A stretch of 64,000 nt of DNA. Origin: Gordonia hirsuta DSM 44140 = NBRC 16056 (lineage in GTDB: Bacteria; Actinomycetota; Actinomycetes; Mycobacteriales; Mycobacteriaceae). The stretch is from positions 124,001 to 188,000 of the forward strand of contig NZ_BANT01000004.1 in NCBI RefSeq assembly GCF_000333015.1, written 5' to 3'. The position numbers were made by a program, and so were the translations under genes. Shown here in pieces: positions 63,439 through 64,000 of this stretch. The notes under the pieces are model-generated. The model saw only the letters and a program-made list of their open reading frames with translations. It searched no databases and was not told the origin of the DNA. Numbering within the stretch: the stretch's first letter is position 1; every line of letters begins with the position of its first letter.

Positions 63439-64000
63439 TCACAGGACGCTGTCGACGAGTTGCTGGGCGGCGGCCTGCACCTGCGCCAGATGGTCGTGTC
63501 CCCGGAAGCTTTCGGCGTAGATCTTGTAGACGTCTTCGGTGCCCGAGGGCCGCGCGGCGAACCAGGCGTTCTCGGTGACCACCTTGAGACCGCCGATCGG
63601 TTCGCCGTCACCGGGGGCCTCGGTCAGGATCTCGATGATCGGTTCGCCGGCCAGTTCGGTGGCCTGCACCTGATCGGCCGACAGCGCGGCCAGGGCCGCC
63701 TTCTGTGCGCGGTCGGCCGGCGCATCGATCCGCGCGTAGGCGCTGGTGCCGTAGCGTTCGGCGAGCTGTGCATACCGCTGCGACGGCGTCTGACCGGTCA
63801 CCGCCAGGACCTCGGCGGCCAGCAGGTTCATGATCAGCCCGTCCTTATCGGTCGACCAGGGCGAGCCGTCGAACATCAGGAACGAGGCTCCGGCGCTCTC
63901 CTCTCCCCCGAAGCCGATGGTGCCGTCGGCCAGGCCGTCGACGAAGTACTTGAAGCCGACCGGCACCTCGATCAGCCGGCGGCCGATCCCGGCGACCACC
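63439..64000 (-). CDS. pgm: Phosphoglucomutase (alpha-D-glucose), C-terminal part
   Basis: About 187 residues visible; the N-terminal two thirds lie beyond the right edge. Sugar-binding loop [20 protein letters not shown] and phosphate-binding C-terminal loop [20 protein letters not shown] are those of the bacterial Pgm of about 545 residues, which interconverts glucose 1- and 6-phosphate. The catalytic phosphoserine and metal loop are not in the window. Ends at 63439. Confidence 0.93.
   Translation of the reverse strand, partial: VVAGIGRRLIEVPVGFKYFVDGLADGTIGFGGEESAGASFLMFDGSPWSTDKDGLIMNLLAAEVLAVTGQTPSQRYAQLAERYGTSAYARIDAPADRAQKAALAALSADQVQATELAGEPIIEILTEAPGDGEPIGGLKVVTENAWFAARPSGTEDVYKIYAESFRGHDHLAQVQAAAQQLVDSVL

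Overview
The window is 64 kb of a high-GC actinobacterial chromosome, most likely a mycolate-containing member of the Mycobacteriales, close to Gordonia. The pointers are Lsr2, a monomeric NADP isocitrate dehydrogenase, a thiolase-like protein of the mycobacterial TLP1 type, fused glutamine-type SBP-permease proteins, GTG starts, and many start codons lying 6-8 nt after a TANNNT hexamer (leaderless genes). The genus is inferred from gene content only. Genes are dense, both strands are used, and no rRNA, CRISPR array or intact IS element is present.

Layout. 1-19.4 kb is housekeeping and lipid or stress functions: an HhH-GPD glycosylase, a protein built of 19 perfect-length decapeptide repeats, an acyltransferase-like/aldehyde dehydrogenase fusion, a thiolase-like/enoyl-CoA hydratase fusion, CsbD, a Gdx guanidinium exporter behind a guanidine-III riboswitch, a peroxiredoxin, isocitrate dehydrogenase, a secreted PAP2 phosphatase, a secreted GH43-like protein, a nucleosidase, an MFS pump and an RluA-type pseudouridine synthase. 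19.4-22.7 kb holds a sulfide:quinone oxidoreductase behind CsoR/CstR-like palindromes, then ArfB, a carboxymuconolactone-decarboxylase-like protein and YtoQ.

22.9-33.4 kb is an accessory, rearranged region. It contains a 5'-truncated asparaginase, two opposed IS256-family transposase fragments, an internally deleted methyltransferase, a HigBA toxin-antitoxin pair and an nhaA gene with an in-frame stop. Between these relics lies an apparently intact five-gene operon (MBL hydrolase, NTF2/SnoaL-like protein, MDR reductase fused to a VOC domain, second MBL hydrolase, NAD(P)-binding reductase) followed by a TetR repressor gene. The same palindrome (AATCCAC-GC[C/A]-GTGGGT and variants) occurs twice in front of the operon and once in front of tetR, so the cluster looks like a self-contained repressor-controlled catabolic or detoxification unit with unknown substrate. 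It is the best candidate for an undescribed system here.

33.4-64 kb returns to core genes: YchF, an AI-2E-family permease, RmuC, a DUF6542-like membrane protein, an SDR, an N-acetylmuramoyl-L-alanine amidase, a CobW-type GTPase, TrhO, a lipoprotein, Lsr2, MgtE, an amino-acid ABC transporter, a CapA-like lipoprotein, a HerA-like ATPase and a HAD phosphatase. Next comes a cobalamin-riboswitch-controlled BtuFCD-type operon that ends with a CbiX-like/2Fe-2S protein. The window closes with an LLM oxidoreductase, an ABC-F/glutaminase pair, a baeRF-like protein, tRNA-Ala(GGC), a membrane-anchored DsbA-like protein and the 3' part of phosphoglucomutase, cut by the window edge.
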